From assembly GCF_016859285.1 (NCBI RefSeq), contig NC_053404.1:21324105-21388104 (forward strand): a DNA stretch of 64,000 nt, read 5' to 3'. Below, in pieces: positions 41,146-58,620 of the stretch; positions within the stretch are counted from its first letter, which is position 1; every line of letters starts with the position of its first letter. This DNA is from Xiphias gladius (taxonomy: Eukaryota > Chordata > Actinopteri > Istiophoriformes > Xiphiidae). The notes under the pieces were generated by a model. That model worked only from the letters and a program-made list of their open reading frames with translations. It searched no databases and was not told the origin of the DNA. Both the position numbers and the translations under genes were made by a program.

Positions 41146-42144
41146 CTTTGGATTCACAGATAACACTTGTTTTGGGGGTTTTTTTCCCCGTTGTTGGTTT
41201 GGTCTTTTTGTGCTGAAAGTAAGAAACATCCCTTGAAGTCTTGAAGTGCTTCATTTAAGAGTATTTAATGTCTGTTCAGGCCTTGAATTAAACAGACTAC
41301 ATTCAAAGTGCCTGTAAATTAAACAGTTTGTTTACACTACTCACTCACCTGGTGAAAATCCAATGTCCGAGCTAGAGCATAGAAACAGAACTTTTCAATT
41401 AAATTTTAAATTATATAAACAAATGGCCCCATAGCACAGGGGAAAAAATAATCTTTCAAATGAACATTATAGAAACAAAAACTTACTTTCAGTAGTGTAT
41501 CAGTGATGTTGAGAAGTTGAGACACAGCTTCAGCTCCTCTTATTCTCTGTTGGGGATAGTTAGGAATGAAAAAGGGTGTATGGGAACGTGTGGGGGAGCG
41601 ACCCACGGGGCGTAATAACAGACCTAGTAACGATTTACTGTCAAAAATAAACATTTATCAAGAGATATAATCCTCTGAATCAGCAACCTTGACAGGTGAG
41701 ATGGAGAAGCAGTTTTGGAAAATAAAAGCTCCCGCCTGCTTCCTGAGCAGGCCTTCGGGTCCGGCTAACGCTAGCAGCGGTGTCGTAGGTAGGTCGAAAC
41801 GACTTCTGGCGGTTGTTTGTCGCCGCACGCCGATTTGTGAATCCCCGGCGGGCCGCACAAGCCGCCTCGGAAGCGGTCATAGCACTTTAGCGTCCGACAA
41901 GGGCGGAGAGTTTACCAGGCCGAAGCTAACTGTTTTCGTAGTGGCAAAAAGCGCGGAAAACATTGTGCTCTTATTTCGAAGGTTTGACGGTTTGTACCGG
42001 CGGTGTCGACGTAAGTTGGCACTAAATGCCAGGAAATCTTACTTCGTCCACGAGCGAACGCGCACATATAATCGGTCGCGTTAAACTGCTCGAGCAACTG
42101 CACTAATTTGATCCAGAGCAAAGTAAATAAAAGCAGAAAAGTAC

Positions 42145-42240
42145 CTTCTAATATCCGCGATCTCCAGCCATTATCCCGTGACGTCGGTGGTTCTCGCGAG
42201 AGTTCGCTCCGAGGTCGAGATGAACACCTCCCCGCCCGGA
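42145..42240 (-). promoter_or_regulatory. mynn noncoding exon 1 and promoter with TCTCGCGAGA element
   Basis: On the minus strand an AGAAG|GTACTT donor ends a candidate noncoding exon at 42145. The palindrome TCTCGCGAGA lies at 42192-42201; this element is known from TATA-less vertebrate promoters and often binds ZBTB33-type factors. The acceptor before the mynn start codon (just right of 40189) would receive this exon. Surrounding DNA from 41.7 to 42.3 kb is CpG-rich. Confidence 0.55.
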
Positions 42241-43650
42241 CAGCGGACGGGAGGTAGGTTGCGATTAAACCTCCCGAGGTCTGATCGCCAACGCGAGGAG
42301 GAGATCTCCACAGAGTTGAACCCTCGGATCTCCTGGAGGTCTTGTTGAGGTTTCTTGTCAGATAGATTGGTGCGAATAGTTCAAACGATCAAGTTTAGCC
42401 GTTCCTCTACGTCCAAAGCCCCTCCACTCACACTTGGTGTGCTGAGGCTGAAAGTACTCCGCAAGGGGTTTTGCTTTCGCTACTGGGTCAGTCTGATTTA
42501 TGGTCTTCCCCAGGACTCGTGGGCAATCCTCGTGACAGCCAGAGGGGTTTAATGCTGTAAAGGTGGATTTTAATGGGGAGATAAGAGAGCTGAAGGATTA
42601 AACACCTTCATCTTCTCTGCGTCCCTCCACATCCCGGCTTGCTCGTGTTATTATCCCGCTCTCGTTAACTATCCACAATTCCACTGTCTTATGTTTAATC
42701 TCATTTGGGTTGCTGGTGCTGTTTGCCTTTCTTCTTCTTCTTCTTCTTCTGTTTGCCATTTAATCTCACTTTTGTGGCCTAAAAATGAAATCATCAAAAC
42801 CCACCCCAGCGCTTTTCAAATTGGTCTCATTAATGTGCACCAGGAGCATGATGTCGGCAGTTTTGCAGGGGCAGACTGCCACCCAGGGAACCTCAGTCGG
42901 TAAATCTTCTCCCCTGCCCTTGCTCTGATTGTAGAAGGGAGCGGGAGCAGGACGACATCCCGCATCCGCATTTGCCGTTGGCAGGAAGGGAACGTTTTAA
43001 TGGTCTTAATGGACTCAGGGGCTGAACAGATCAAAGCCTCCCTGTCCTACGCCGGGAAATGGTTTCATTTCAACCACATGCACCTGACAAGTGTTTAGGG
43101 ATTAAATATTGGTTATTTCTAGGGCATTGGAAGTCTGGTTAAAATAACCTACCTACACAAACTGGCCTTCAATTAACCGCCTCCTCCATTATTCATTATT
43201 TAGGTTTATTGTGCATTTTAATCACTTTTTAAATTCAACTTCTGGTTTTTTACTTGACTTAAACTGTTATATACCTGTTTCAAATCTCCCCATTGCTGTT
43301 TTATTATTGCTTGTCGTTTCATTGTCTCATTTTCCTAATGGGTACAGCACCTTGAGCTGCAACCGTTGTACGAAAAGCGAAAACTTGTACTCTTGTACCC
43401 AAGGCCTCTCGCGTTAAAAGAGAGATCGTGATCTCAATGGGACGATCTGTTAAATAACGGATGAGATAAAAGAGTGTTTTTTAAACACCTGGACAAAATC
43501 CCAGATGAATTTGTACCACTGGAAGACTGGACAGCAATTGTCAATGAAATAAACATGCTGCAGCATTGTGGTCACACAACAGTGACAGTGCGACCTGGGT
43601 GAACAAACAATAGTCCTCTCACCTCCTGTGTGGAGAAATGCTGCTGCTGT
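42241..43650. other. Gene-free DNA right of the mynn promoter
   Basis: No exon is supported. The last part of this stretch (about 43,320-43,390) contains a cagcaccttgagctgcaac…cgaaaagcg segment that resembles the tail of teleost LINE/SINE elements. TAAT-rich sequence occurs at about 43,090-43,220. Confidence 0.4.
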
Positions 43651-43654
43651 ATCA

Positions 43655-47779
<4,125 letters not shown>

Positions 47780-47780
<1 letters not shown>

Positions 47781-48460
47781 CCTTCATGAACCCCCACCCC
47801 CCCAGGGGAGGGCTCGCTCTCCTGCTCCTCGGGGATTTTATTCTGAAGGCAGAACGGCGTGAAGTCCCGTGTCGGCGGCCGCAGCTCTGCTCTGCTCACC
47901 CTCCCGGAGGTGTTGGCCGCCCGCTCGCCGCGCCTCCGCACACTCGAACCGCCGGCTGCCGTCGCTTCAGTTCACAGCAGGAGGTAGGGAGGATATGATA
48001 TTCACACTTCGCTTCGTTTTTCTGCTCAGCGGCGCGGGTCGTCCCGCGGTAGCTCACGTGTCTGTGTCTGTGGGGTTTCGCTCTGTTTATTGTCCGGTAA
48101 AGTTTGCCGCGTGGCGGCGCAGGTGCGCAAATGCGCAATTAGTGGTCATCTTGACGCCGCGCGCAAAGTTTTTGTGCGTGATTGTCGATGCGTCGGTGTT
48201 GTGGTGGGTGTGTTTTTTTGGCACGTGAAGGCACCCGTCCGCTGCGGCGGCCGGGCAGAGCATCCCGGTGCCGAGGGCTGGGTCGCAGTGGGAGGGTGCC
48301 AGCCGCCGGTCACCGATGGGGAAAGTCCATGACCCACCGAGCCGAACCCGGTGCCCGGAGGCAGGTTCGCGGAGGTCTCCTCGGAGCAGGATCGGAGCGG
48401 GTCAGACCCGCACCTAGGAGTGTGTCAGCAGCAGCAGCAGCAGCAGCATGTCGGCCGTGG
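47780..48460 (+). promoter_or_regulatory. CpG island, possible promoter of a gene to the right
   Basis: This stretch is rich in CpG and GC, with a possible noncoding exon ending at a GCAGGAG|GTAGGG donor near 47,983 and a (CAG)7 run at about 48,427-48,447. If it is a promoter, its gene body would extend right. No recognised coding exon follows inside the window. Confidence 0.35.
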
Positions 48461-48774
48461 GCTGGTGTATCACTCTGCTGGCCTATTTCCTATTTTTATT
48501 TTTATTTTTCTTACCCTCCTGGTTAGATTGCAGCCAAACCACCAACAAAACCACTTCCTCCAAATCAGCCAGTGCATCACACAGCCTCTACGCACACCAC
48601 CACCACCCTACCCAACCTTGCGTGACAGCTTCACATACCGTGAAATTCCAGTTCCTGAGTAGTGTCTCTACCTACTCACTGCTTCTGGCACGAGCGATTC
48701 TGGGTCCCCACTCACAGGCAAAACCTGTTTTCCCGGGAATCCCATTCATGTACGCTCCCGTGTCAGTTTATTAG
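48448..48774 (+). other. Open frame with a signal-peptide-like start, unproven
   Basis: An ATG directly after the (CAG)n run opens a 108-codon frame that begins MSAVGWCITLLAYF and continues with a very hydrophobic Phe/Leu stretch and then a Ser/Thr/His-rich part. The hydrophobic run comes from TTTTTA-type simple sequence. I recognise no family and see no clear splice donor. It is most likely chance. Confidence 0.15.
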
Positions 48775-51429
48775 GGACACCCGCCTGATCAGTGTTGGAG
48801 GTGCCGTCGAGCTGTGCTGTGTTACGCTGAGATGCTTCTGTTATTTGGCCCCTGCCCCCGCTCGAGTAAAATGCTAGAGACGCCCCGGTTTATCGCCTGT
48901 CTTTAAAAACGCTTTGGTCCCAGGGGGGGAGGATTTATCACGGGACTGTTTGTATCAGACTGCAGTGGTTTAGCTGATGAGTCGGACCTAATACACAGGA
49001 AACTGTGAGCTCACTGCGTAAATGTTACAGTTAAGGTCTGCACACAAAAATAAAACATGTTGCACCGCTTACCACGTGAGCAACTTCGGTTTCTATCGGT
49101 CGACCGAGCGCAGGTGACGATAGTCACACTTCTTCTTAAATGTGTAAAAAAAGAAAGCATTTTTCTGCATTTCATCCTCGGAGGTTTGACTTCGTAAACA
49201 CGTGTTTATCATCAATGGCGTTAGCGGGGGTGGTCTTCGATGTTCAGGTGAGGGGGGGGGCTGCTTGTCACGACAAGTGACATTGGACCTCTTTGCAGAC
49301 TTGGAACCTTTTTCTCAAACATGGGAACGATTGCGTGGAGAGTCCGTGGCAGCGACGCATCTGTTTTGTTTTTAGAGACAGTAGTGCTGCGTAGAGAAGC
49401 TGAAACCACCGCCGAAGCAGTCACCAGTGCTGTCTGGTTTTGTCTGAAACCGCTGTTGTTCATATCTAGTGAGCACGGCTGCAAAGCCAAGTGGCGGGGA
49501 CTCAGTACTTGGTTAAACCTTACGAATAAAGGTTTTTCGAATTGCCTGTGAACAGCCAAGCAAAGGCTTGCAGACTTGCATGTTTTCCTCAAGCTGATAG
49601 CTGAAATGCACAGAGGTCAGGAACGGTGATCCTTCGGTCTTTCCAGGTCTCTCTGTTGTCTTTTTGAGTCCCTTTATGTCCATTGTGGGTCACTTTAAGT
49701 CTCAGCGTGGTCATTTTGATTGACTCCCCAAAAGAAGTGTCAACATTCGCTTCAAACTTGTAAGAGGCTCCGGCCCATTGGACCCCTAAACGTTTGAGCT
49801 TCACGACCACCCAAAACTTGAAGTGAAAAGTCCCTGTCAGTTGTCTCGCAACGCTGCTGTCCTCCTGCCGCAGGACTCGAGAGGTAACGACGTGGCTTTT
49901 TTCGGGGGGGCCGCGAAGAGGTTGTCGTAATATGACAGACAGGAAGTCTACACACGACGTCTGGGGAAAAGAGAGCGAAGAAGAAACGGGTAAAATTACA
50001 CTTTCGCTCTCAACTTCACTGCGCTAAGTGTCTTGTGTCTGTAATTTATTTAGTTTGGCCTTGTGAGACAGTGCGTTTCAGAAAAACAGGCTTTTCCAGT
50101 ATTTGTGTGTGTAATTTATTTATTTATTTATTTTTGTCATGAATTCAATAGGGCAAGGTTGAGTCACTTGGTCAGTCCAGTGGAGAGAGAGAGAGAGAGA
50201 GAGAGAGTGTGTGTGTTGTTTATTCATGTAATGGTTCCTCCAGCAAATGCAGTCGACTGCGTGGGAGTGCTTGATTGACTTTGTGGGTGTGTGTCTGTGC
50301 TTTAGTGCTCAACACACACACACACACACACACACTCTGACAGGGAAAGGAGAGCTCAAGGGGCAGTGGGCGCGGTGGCAGTGGTCCAGCCTTCAATCAA
50401 TATTATCAGCAAATGCCTCGACACACAGGAACAAAGACTGAGGCTCAAATACCCGATAAATTCGTGAAATGTCTGCAAAATTTTAAACTGTGGGAGAAGC
50501 TGGAAAAAGCCTATTACAATGTCTTCTCTTGCCAAAATGTGTGAATGTGACCCTTGTCCACTCGACAGACGATTAATGAAAGATTAAGGGCCTTTTAATC
50601 CTTAAAATTTGATGGAAAAATACAAATATAAAGTCTAAGAAAGGTTTTGAAAAAAGGTACGCTGCATAATCCCTTATATGACTGCAACACCATGGGCCTT
50701 CATGTGCTGCTCTACCAGATGTTGGACCGGCTTCACACACAAGAGTCATTAGTGAGGTCCAGCACCGACGTTGGGCGATATGGTCTGGCTCGCGGTCCAG
50801 TTCGGACGAGGTGCAGGTCAGGGCTCCGCGCAGACCGGTCCAGTTCTTCCGCTCCAGACCGGGAATGTCGTTTCTTCAATGGAGCTGCCTTTGTGCACGG
50901 AGGCATTGTCATGTTGAAACGGGAAACGCAAGGCGTTGAAACAAAGTTGAAAGGAAATCGTAATCTGAAAATCAGAGCGTGAAGGTTTCACTTCGCTGGA
51001 ACTGAGCAGGGTAGACCAAAACCAGCATAAACAGACCCGGACCAACGACAAACGCGTGCACGTCTGTCCACATGCTTTTGTCCATTGGTATAGCAGTAGT
51101 TTGAAGATGTTTCAACGAGCGTTCCCTGAGAGGTAGATGCCTATGAAGTCTTTTTTTTTTTTTTTAGTCCTTGAAATTCAGGAAGCAGCACCTTTTTTTT
51201 AAAGTCATGGAAAAGTCCTCGGAGTCAAGGATCACCCAGGCCGCCGGCAAAAGTAAGGCGGTAACTCGGCGGTTGATTGGTAGGAAGGTGGTGAGAAACG
51301 AAGCGTAATACTTCTGATTCAGATATTGTGATCTCTCGTTTTCACAAATGTCCTCAGATGGGACCGAACCGCTGCCGAGATCTGATCGGAAACAGAGAGC
51401 GAATTCCTATTTCTGGCCCCGTGCACAAA
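48775..51429. other. Gene-free DNA
   Basis: No coding exon seen. It contains the reverse minisatellite copy at about 49,630-49,730, a (GA)12 run at 50183-50206 continuing into GT, and a (CA)12 run at 50313-50336. Confidence 0.45.
49630..49730 (-). repeat. Minisatellite, reverse copy of the 15.0-kb family
   Basis: Read in reverse complement it gives units such as gactcaaaaagacaacagag and ccacaatggacataaagg, matching the cacaaagagatgcaaaacgac family at 14,995-15,440 and 61,480-61,690. Confidence 0.55.
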
Positions 51430-51560
51430 CCCGGTGCGACGGCGTGGCTCAGGGTTAAGGAGATTGCCGTGTAACCGAAAGGTCACAGGCGTGATCTTCG
51501 CCGCGGTTGCACGAGTCGCATTCGTGTTTCCTTTCTGGATAAAATGATTTCACACCGAAG
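51430..51560 (+). mobile_element. Decayed tRNA-derived SINE-like element
   Basis: The segment gcgtggctcagggttaagga, followed by gccgtgtaaccgaaaggtca and atcttcgccgcgg, has the layout of a tRNA head with an A box and a decayed B box. A ttcctttctggataaaatg segment follows, like the conserved tail of teleost SINEs. CpG decay has blurred the B box. It is not a functional tRNA gene, because the acceptor stem does not pair convincingly. Confidence 0.45.
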
Positions 51561-52749
51561 TATTTATACGGTCCTCAAGTCGAATGATAGGATAAAGTGT
51601 GTTAGTGTGTGTGTTTACAGCCTTTTCATGTCACTGTCGAGTTTGATCTGATTTGATTGATTGATTTAAGGTCTGTGGTTTGATGTCACAGTATGCAAGC
51701 AAGACGCAAGGCCGATAGTGCTTGCATGCGTGTGTGTGTGTGTGTGTGTGCGTGTGTGTGTTGGAAAAAGGGTAATGTTAGGACACACATTCAGAGGGCT
51801 CACAAGACCTTGAATTCTTTGTGCGACATGACTTCGACAACACAACAAACAGTTGCGCCAGGCTAAATGGAAAAGAATGGAATCGTCTGTCACTGGTCAC
51901 ACACACACACACACACATCGGTTGCAGGGTGTCGTTTGTGTTATTTATCCCACCGCTTTCCTTCGACATTCAAAAAAAAACAAACAAACCAAACAACCCA
52001 CAAATGTGAGAGGAAGAAGGAAAAAGAAACCAGGCCTTTAATCTGTTTGTTAGCGGAACTAAATGCCTAATGTGACTTCAGCTGGCTTTTATCTGTATAT
52101 TGTGGAAGTGTCGGCTGGATGCCTGAAATTTTTTAGTAAACTGGGGAACAAACACGCACACAGGCCGTTGTTGTGCGACTGGTTTGACTGGTGAAATGGT
52201 TTGAATTGAGTCATGCTGTTGCCGATCAGGAGATAACGATCCTCTGATCGGGGACCAGCTACCGAGGAGGAGTCTTAGCGTCCATACAGAAAGAAGCACC
52301 CAGTGATCTGTCGCTGAGAGAGTCGGACCGGCCCCACCCACACACACACACACACACACAGGCACACACACAGGCACACACACAGTAATACACACGCTGC
52401 AGCGCAAGAAAGAGGAAGTGTGTTGCAAACCGGCAGTCACATGCTACGGGGTGACTTCAGTCTGCATTCGCCGAACCGTCCGAGGTTGCTGAGGCCGACG
52501 GCGGACCGCTCAAGGTGCCGTCCCGCGGGGAGTCTTCCCTCCATGCCGGGGTTACGGAGACGCTGTGCAACTGCTGCAGCAGTGCAATAAAAATATTGGA
52601 AAACCACCAAAGGAGGTCTGACAGGCGGGTTCTGTTTTCTTGCGGTAGTTTTCACATGCCAACACGCATACTGATGAAACAGGATAATTATGCAACGGCG
52701 TTGTCTCAGGCGGTGGACTGAGCTCTCCGCAACAGGCACCGGAGCCAAA

Positions 52750-52822
52750 ATGTTGGCAATACTGAGAGTTTTAGTTTTACTGGGGGTGGAAATAATCATT
52801 TATGCGACCGGCCTCAGGAGCA
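52750..52822 (+). other. Candidate signal-peptide exon followed by a strong donor
   Basis: ATG in an acceptable context (gccaaaATGT) opens MLAILRVLVLLGVEIIIYAT, a signal-peptide-like stretch, followed by GLRS. The frame meets a consensus donor, A|GTAAGT, at 52823, which would leave phase 1. If it is real it would be the first coding exon of a secreted or membrane protein whose other exons I cannot find. A 26-codon open frame with a donor can easily occur by chance. Confidence 0.2.
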
Positions 52823-54988
52823 GTAAGTAGCTTTGTTCCTGCAGTGACCTTGAGCAGGGCTCTGAGGGGCAGTTTTCGATTTTCTTTTCTAGTTCTTCTC
52901 CAGAGCGGAATGTTTTCACCTGAGATAAAAACGTGGAGTCGCCTCTTTCTTTTCTGCGTTCTCCTTTCTCTTCCTTCGCTCTCTCTCCCTCCCGAACGTC
53001 TTCCCTCCTCCTGAGAGCGTGACACTCCCCGGAACTGGAAGTGCGAGGTTTTCATCCGGGAGCGCACGTTAACCCTGCTCTGTGAATACTTCTCTGAATT
53101 TATGAGTTCATCTTACCCTCTGTTGTTTCGGGGCATAGGTCATCTGCGCTTTCCGGCTCCTGGTTTTACTTACAGAGCAGGAGTTGCAGCCTGTTAGGGT
53201 GTTTTTAATTATCGTCGATCGGTGAAGTCACGAATTTTGGGTTCAGTTTCAAATTGAATTAGAGTGATGCGTTTTATAGTTCACGGTTAAAAATAAGAAA
53301 TGAAAGCATGAAACAAATGAAATGTGGTGGTAGGCAGACACATCAGTGAATCTAGTAACAGAAAGGTGAATTTACTGTAAAAACCTTTTTGAAATTGAAT
53401 CCTGCAATTCCATTTCAGTCCACCGATGAATTCATTATTTAAAGACAAGAATAATAAAAAATATATCATCATTTGGAAATTTAATGATCTTTTTAATGGT
53501 CTTTTTTATGATATGATAGCTTTAAAAAAAACGTATTAAACGTATTTATATATCAATTGTATATAATTAAACACAGTAAAAGTCAGTAACTTATATTTAG
53601 GCTTCGTACAGTTTACCCAAATTACAAAAACCATGTCTTCCTACTTACTGTAGCTGTGGTGTCTTACTCAGTAAATGGTTGATGCAGTAGGCAGAGCTGA
53701 CCAGTAGGCGGCAGCGTCACATAGTGTCCTCAGAATGTGGCCATTTTTAGCGAAGCGATGACCCCCCCACCCCCCAGTCCCACCCCGCAGTCCCACTCGC
53801 ACCGGCCTCCACCCAACACCGGGCGTGTGTTGAGATGAAGACCTGCTTGTGCTCAAGGGGAAAAAGCACCTGACCACGTCGTTGTCTTGGCCCGGGAAGA
53901 GGCTCCGATGGCCAGAAAACGACACATGCAACGGCAGTGGCTCATGCTATCTGGCAAATGAGTCAGAAAGGAAACTGTATTTCTGGGATTTTGTTTTTTG
54001 TTTGTTTTGTTACAGACCATTCTGAGTTTTGATCCCTCGGTTTGCAACATGAGGTTCACTAAAGTTTAAATATAGCGGACCTCAGGTTCATGCCTCCCCC
54101 CCCCCCAAGCATGGGAAAAGTAAAGTGGAGGAAAACCGTTCCTCTGGACAAGACGAGTATCTTTAATGGTCTGAGCCCTGTGAGATTTGCCGGGAACGAT
54201 CATCACGTAATCCTGTTTATCTTGTATTTTCAGTCACTTGTGCCTTTTCGTTTGTATATTTTTTCACTCAGACTCAGACTTTAGAAGAAGAATGTTTCTT
54301 ATTTCCGGGCTTCGTACCCAGGGACCATCGAAACTCCTATGTTCAGTAGCACTAAGGCTGGAATATATTTCTCACACGGTAAAGTATTTCACATGCTCCG
54401 GTGAATTTGTTTTTTTTTTCCCGTGCTCTGCACAGTCCCCAGTCTGCGAGCCCACGGGGCATTTCTGCTCTCTTCTGTTCCATTCAGTCTAATGCCTCAG
54501 CTTCGTTCCGCTCGCCCTCAAGCCCCCCCAGCGATCTTGTGGTCCGCTCGGACCTAAAACTCTTTTATTTTGGACCGAGATGCACACGTTGCTCCAACAT
54601 TTTACTTGATAACAAATCGTTTTACCAGCACAACACAGTTTGCAAAGCTTTGACAATACCGCAGATGTCATTCGGGTCGGAGTTAACATTTTTGGGGGAC
54701 TCCGTGGCTGTGGGTGGATGTAGTCATTTTTAGGGGATTAATTCTTAATTTGAGGGAATGGAATTCTGAAGTGAAAGGAAGAAATGAGTGTACCAAGTGC
54801 ATAAATTAGTCATCTTAGGAAATAATTAGTAGTTTGAGGGCAGGAGCTACCCCCCCCTCGATGACACATACCAGACTCCATTGAGAAATTTTATCATTTT
54901 TACTGAGTTGCTTCATACAGCTTTAAGCACAATCCTTTCAATCCATTTTCTTCATTTGGTATTGTGAAAACTTTCTGTGGGTGCATGC

Positions 54989-54991
<3 letters not shown>

Positions 54992-55021
<30 letters not shown>
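54992..55021 (+). repeat. (GT)n microsatellite
   Basis: A pure GT run of about 30 bp. Confidence 0.92.
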
Positions 55022-55026
<5 letters not shown>

Positions 55027-55435
55027 CCCAGCGCTCACATGAGGGTGGCAGTCTGAATGCTCTGGTCCTCCTCTGGAATGTCAACATTGAGTCATGTTGG
55101 CAGAGTCATGTCGTCCTGGGGCGGAGAGCCGCTCAGGGCCGCCAGCCTCACGCACACTCAGAAGATTCGTACTGGTTCAGCCAGTTTTCCCGAAACAACG
55201 TTCACTCACAGATACTGATCATTCACACTGATTCCAGTGCGTTCCACCCAACTAAGTGTCACCCAACTTTTTTGGGGGGGTTTTTTTCTCACACTTGGCC
55301 GCCCCTCGGAGGAGCCTGTAGCCTTTTATAACCTCACACGTTACTATATGGAGAATTAATCAATCTGTGACTTCCACTGCTGACGGTACGAACTGCAATA
55401 AATAAGCTTCAGGCCTCTTGAATTAGGTGGATTTT

Positions 55436-55700
55436 GGCCTTAAACAGAGCAGCTATTTTTATGATCAGTTGTTTTTTTTTTTTTAAATGCCAAACTTTTT
55501 TTCTAGTTTCAGCTTCTTGATGTGAGGTTTTTCTGCTTTTCTCTGTCTTATATCATCGTAAACTGAACATCTTTGGCTTTTGGGCTGTTGGTCCTCTACA
55601 AAACAAGCTATTTGTAGATGTCACCTTGGGCTTGAGGGTTTTGTCTTTTGGCAGACTAAACGATTAACGGATTAATCGAGAAAGTAACAGCTCAAAGCAA
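55436..55700 (-). repeat. Dispersed repeat family A, reverse copy
   Basis: It contains taaactgaacatctttggct, caaaacaagctatttgtaga, tgtcaccttgggcttgaggg and gattaacggattaatcgaga, in the same order as the copy at 34,560-34,918. Confidence 0.65.
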
Positions 55701-55839
55701 CAGTTCAGCCATTACGGACGTATGTTGATTTGCTTTCTTTGCCAAGAGCCGGGTGAGAAGCTCAGTAGCACTCTCACGTCAGTCCTTTCAACGTGAAGCT
55801 GGGCCCAGCAGCTTGTTAGCGTAGCTTGGCATAAAGCTA

Positions 55840-56175
55840 AGCCTTGACTACTGCAACGCCCTCCCTGGCGCAGGCGGCGGCAGCACGTGCAGCGAAACCT
55901 CTGCAAAACGGTCCTAAAATGCAGCAGCGCGTCTGCACTCACCGACCGGAACTCCCTCGTTCTTTCACTACGATCCGCAAGTGGTGACGAGCGGTCCTAA
56001 CATCCCCGCGAGGCAGGAGAGCTCAGTCCAAACTCTTCTCCTGTGTTGTCTCTCGGGTGGTCACCGAATCGATCAGCAGAATCTCTTTCTGTCCTCAAAA
56101 AATTCCCTCTAGACCTGCCTTTTCCAAGAGCTCTTACTCGCCTGCTTCATGCACCTACAACCTTGTGTCTCTTGA
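55840..56175 (+). mobile_element. Degraded LINE 3' fragment (L2/Rex1/CR1-like)
   Basis: In translation the plus strand shows scattered matches, with frame changes between them, to the C-terminal part of a non-LTR retrotransposon ORF2. These are DYCNAL at 55,847, an NAAAR-like segment near 55,920, an NIPARQESSVQT-like segment near 56,000, and LSVLKKFPLDL near 56,090. This order (DYCNALL, QNAAAR, WNELP, FKRRLKTHLF) is typical of L2/Rex1-type LINEs in fish. Only a short 3' part is present. No poly(A) or target duplication could be fixed. Confidence 0.5.
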
Positions 56176-56194
56176 CCAACAATGGGGGGAAAAA

Positions 56195-56375
56195 AAAAAA
56201 AAAGTTATTCAGGTTTACTATCGTATAAGACAAAGAACAGCTGCAAATCCTCACATTTTGAATGTTTGGTATTTCTGCTTGAACAATGACTTGAGTGATC
56301 ACTCGATTATGAAAATGGTCGCTGGTAAATTGTCTGTCGGTCGACTAATGGATTAATCGACTAACAGCTGCAGCT
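56195..56375 (+). repeat. Dispersed repeat family A, 3' half
   Basis: It includes tcctcacattttgaatgttt and gactaatggattaatcgact, ending with cagctgcagctc, as at the end of the 40,800-41,145 copy. It lies directly after the LINE fragment. Confidence 0.6.
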
Positions 56376-57296
<921 letters not shown>

Positions 57297-57608
57297 AGAG
57301 CTGCAACGATTGGTTGCTTGACAGAAAATTAATCAGCAGCTATTTTGATGATTGAATTATCATTTAGCCACTTTTTTTAAAGCAAAAATAGGAAATATTT
57401 TATGCCTGCACCTTCTCAAATGTGAGAACTTAATACTTGTCTGTGTAATATTTAATATGTTTGAGTCTCAGATTGTATTTCGGTCAAAAGAAGCCATTTG
57501 ACACTGAAGCAGGATGGACGTTTTTCATTATTTTTTACGGACAAAGTCGACCAGTCGAGAAACTAATCGACAGATTAATAGATAATGAAAATAATCATTA
57601 GTTGCGTC
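57297..57608 (-). repeat. Dispersed repeat family A, reverse copy
   Basis: It starts ctgcaacgattggttgcttg and ends gataatgaaaataatcatta, with the ccttctcaaatgtgagaact segment between. This is the full-length reverse orientation of the family seen at 40,800-41,145. Confidence 0.65.
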
Positions 57609-58084
57609 TTCAAATTGCTTATTTTTAGAGTCTGGCCTATAAAAACATTCAAAGGTTTTTTATTTTTTTTCAAGCTTGGCTTAATGATGCCAAAATGTTC
57701 CACAGAACAATTTAAAAGGTCTTTTTTTTCTGAGAAATTGGTTTTTATATTATTTTATATTGTTTGGGGGGGGTTAATGGTCCACAATGTACCCAATTAA
57801 AGTGAGTGCTCACTGGGCTGAGAAATGCACAAACACACACACCAACCACTGCCTGCATTAATCGTCTTACTTTTTTTTTTTTTTTTGTGCAATGGCCAAG
57901 GTTAATAACAAACCTTCAAGCTCAATTTCCTCTATTGATTTGAGTCAAACAGATTTAACTCAGGTTATGTTCTGAGAAAACACCCTGAAATAGAAAGGAT
58001 TTGTTCTGAAGGCTTCATTATTCTGGGGTTTTCCCACCAATTCTGCAGCTCTACAGAGTCAATTAGCCTCCTTTAGCCCCTCTA

Positions 58085-58620
58085 GTTTTGGTTTTCGTGG
58101 TTTGGTGTCAGTGTTTCCAGCAGGCAGCTGTTTTTTGGAGAAACAGCTGTAAAAAAAAAAAAAAAGCCTCTGTCCACCACCAGCAAATGGCAGACAGACT
58201 CAGTCAGGGACCAGCTGGTGAACACGGTGGAGCATTTAGCAGCTAAAGAGCCAGATGTTTCCCTCAAGAGCTGGTGGAGACCAAAACCAGAGCTAAAAGG
58301 GAAGGGATACTGGACTTAGATTCATCAGGTGGACACAGACATCTGATCCAGATGAATCATCATGTTGCTCTTTGTCTGCTGGATCTAGAAGTAGGCAACT
58401 GTTTGGCTTCTGTGGAATGTAACTTAGAACATTTACTAAAGCACCGTACTTAAGTGCAATTTTGAAGAACTTGTACTGAAATATTTCCATTTTATGCTAC
58501 TATACTTTTCCCTCCCCTACATTTCAGACGGAAATATTGTACACTACATCTAATTTACAGCTGTCATACTGGTACTTTTACTTTGAAGTACTTCAACCAC
58601 TGCTCTTTTATGACATGTTG
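58085..58620 (+). repeat. Dispersed repeat family B, composite
   Basis: The block carries gagctggtggagaccaaaac, cagagctaaaag, tagattcatcaggtggacac and atgaatcatcatgttgctct, then acttgtactgaaatatttcc and cctacatttcagacggaaat. Such segments are widespread in percomorph genomes. A more CpG-rich, diverged copy of the first part lies at 62,035-62,180. Confidence 0.6.

Larger units (their letters stand above)
51561..55435. other. Gene-free DNA with microsatellites and one candidate exon
   Basis: No known family is recognised. CA/GT runs occur at about 51,728-51,760, 51,899-51,918, 52,337-52,383 and 54,992-55,021. A short candidate first coding exon at 52,750-52,822 is listed separately. The interval 53,200-53,640 is AT-rich with nothing recognisable. 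Confidence 0.4.
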
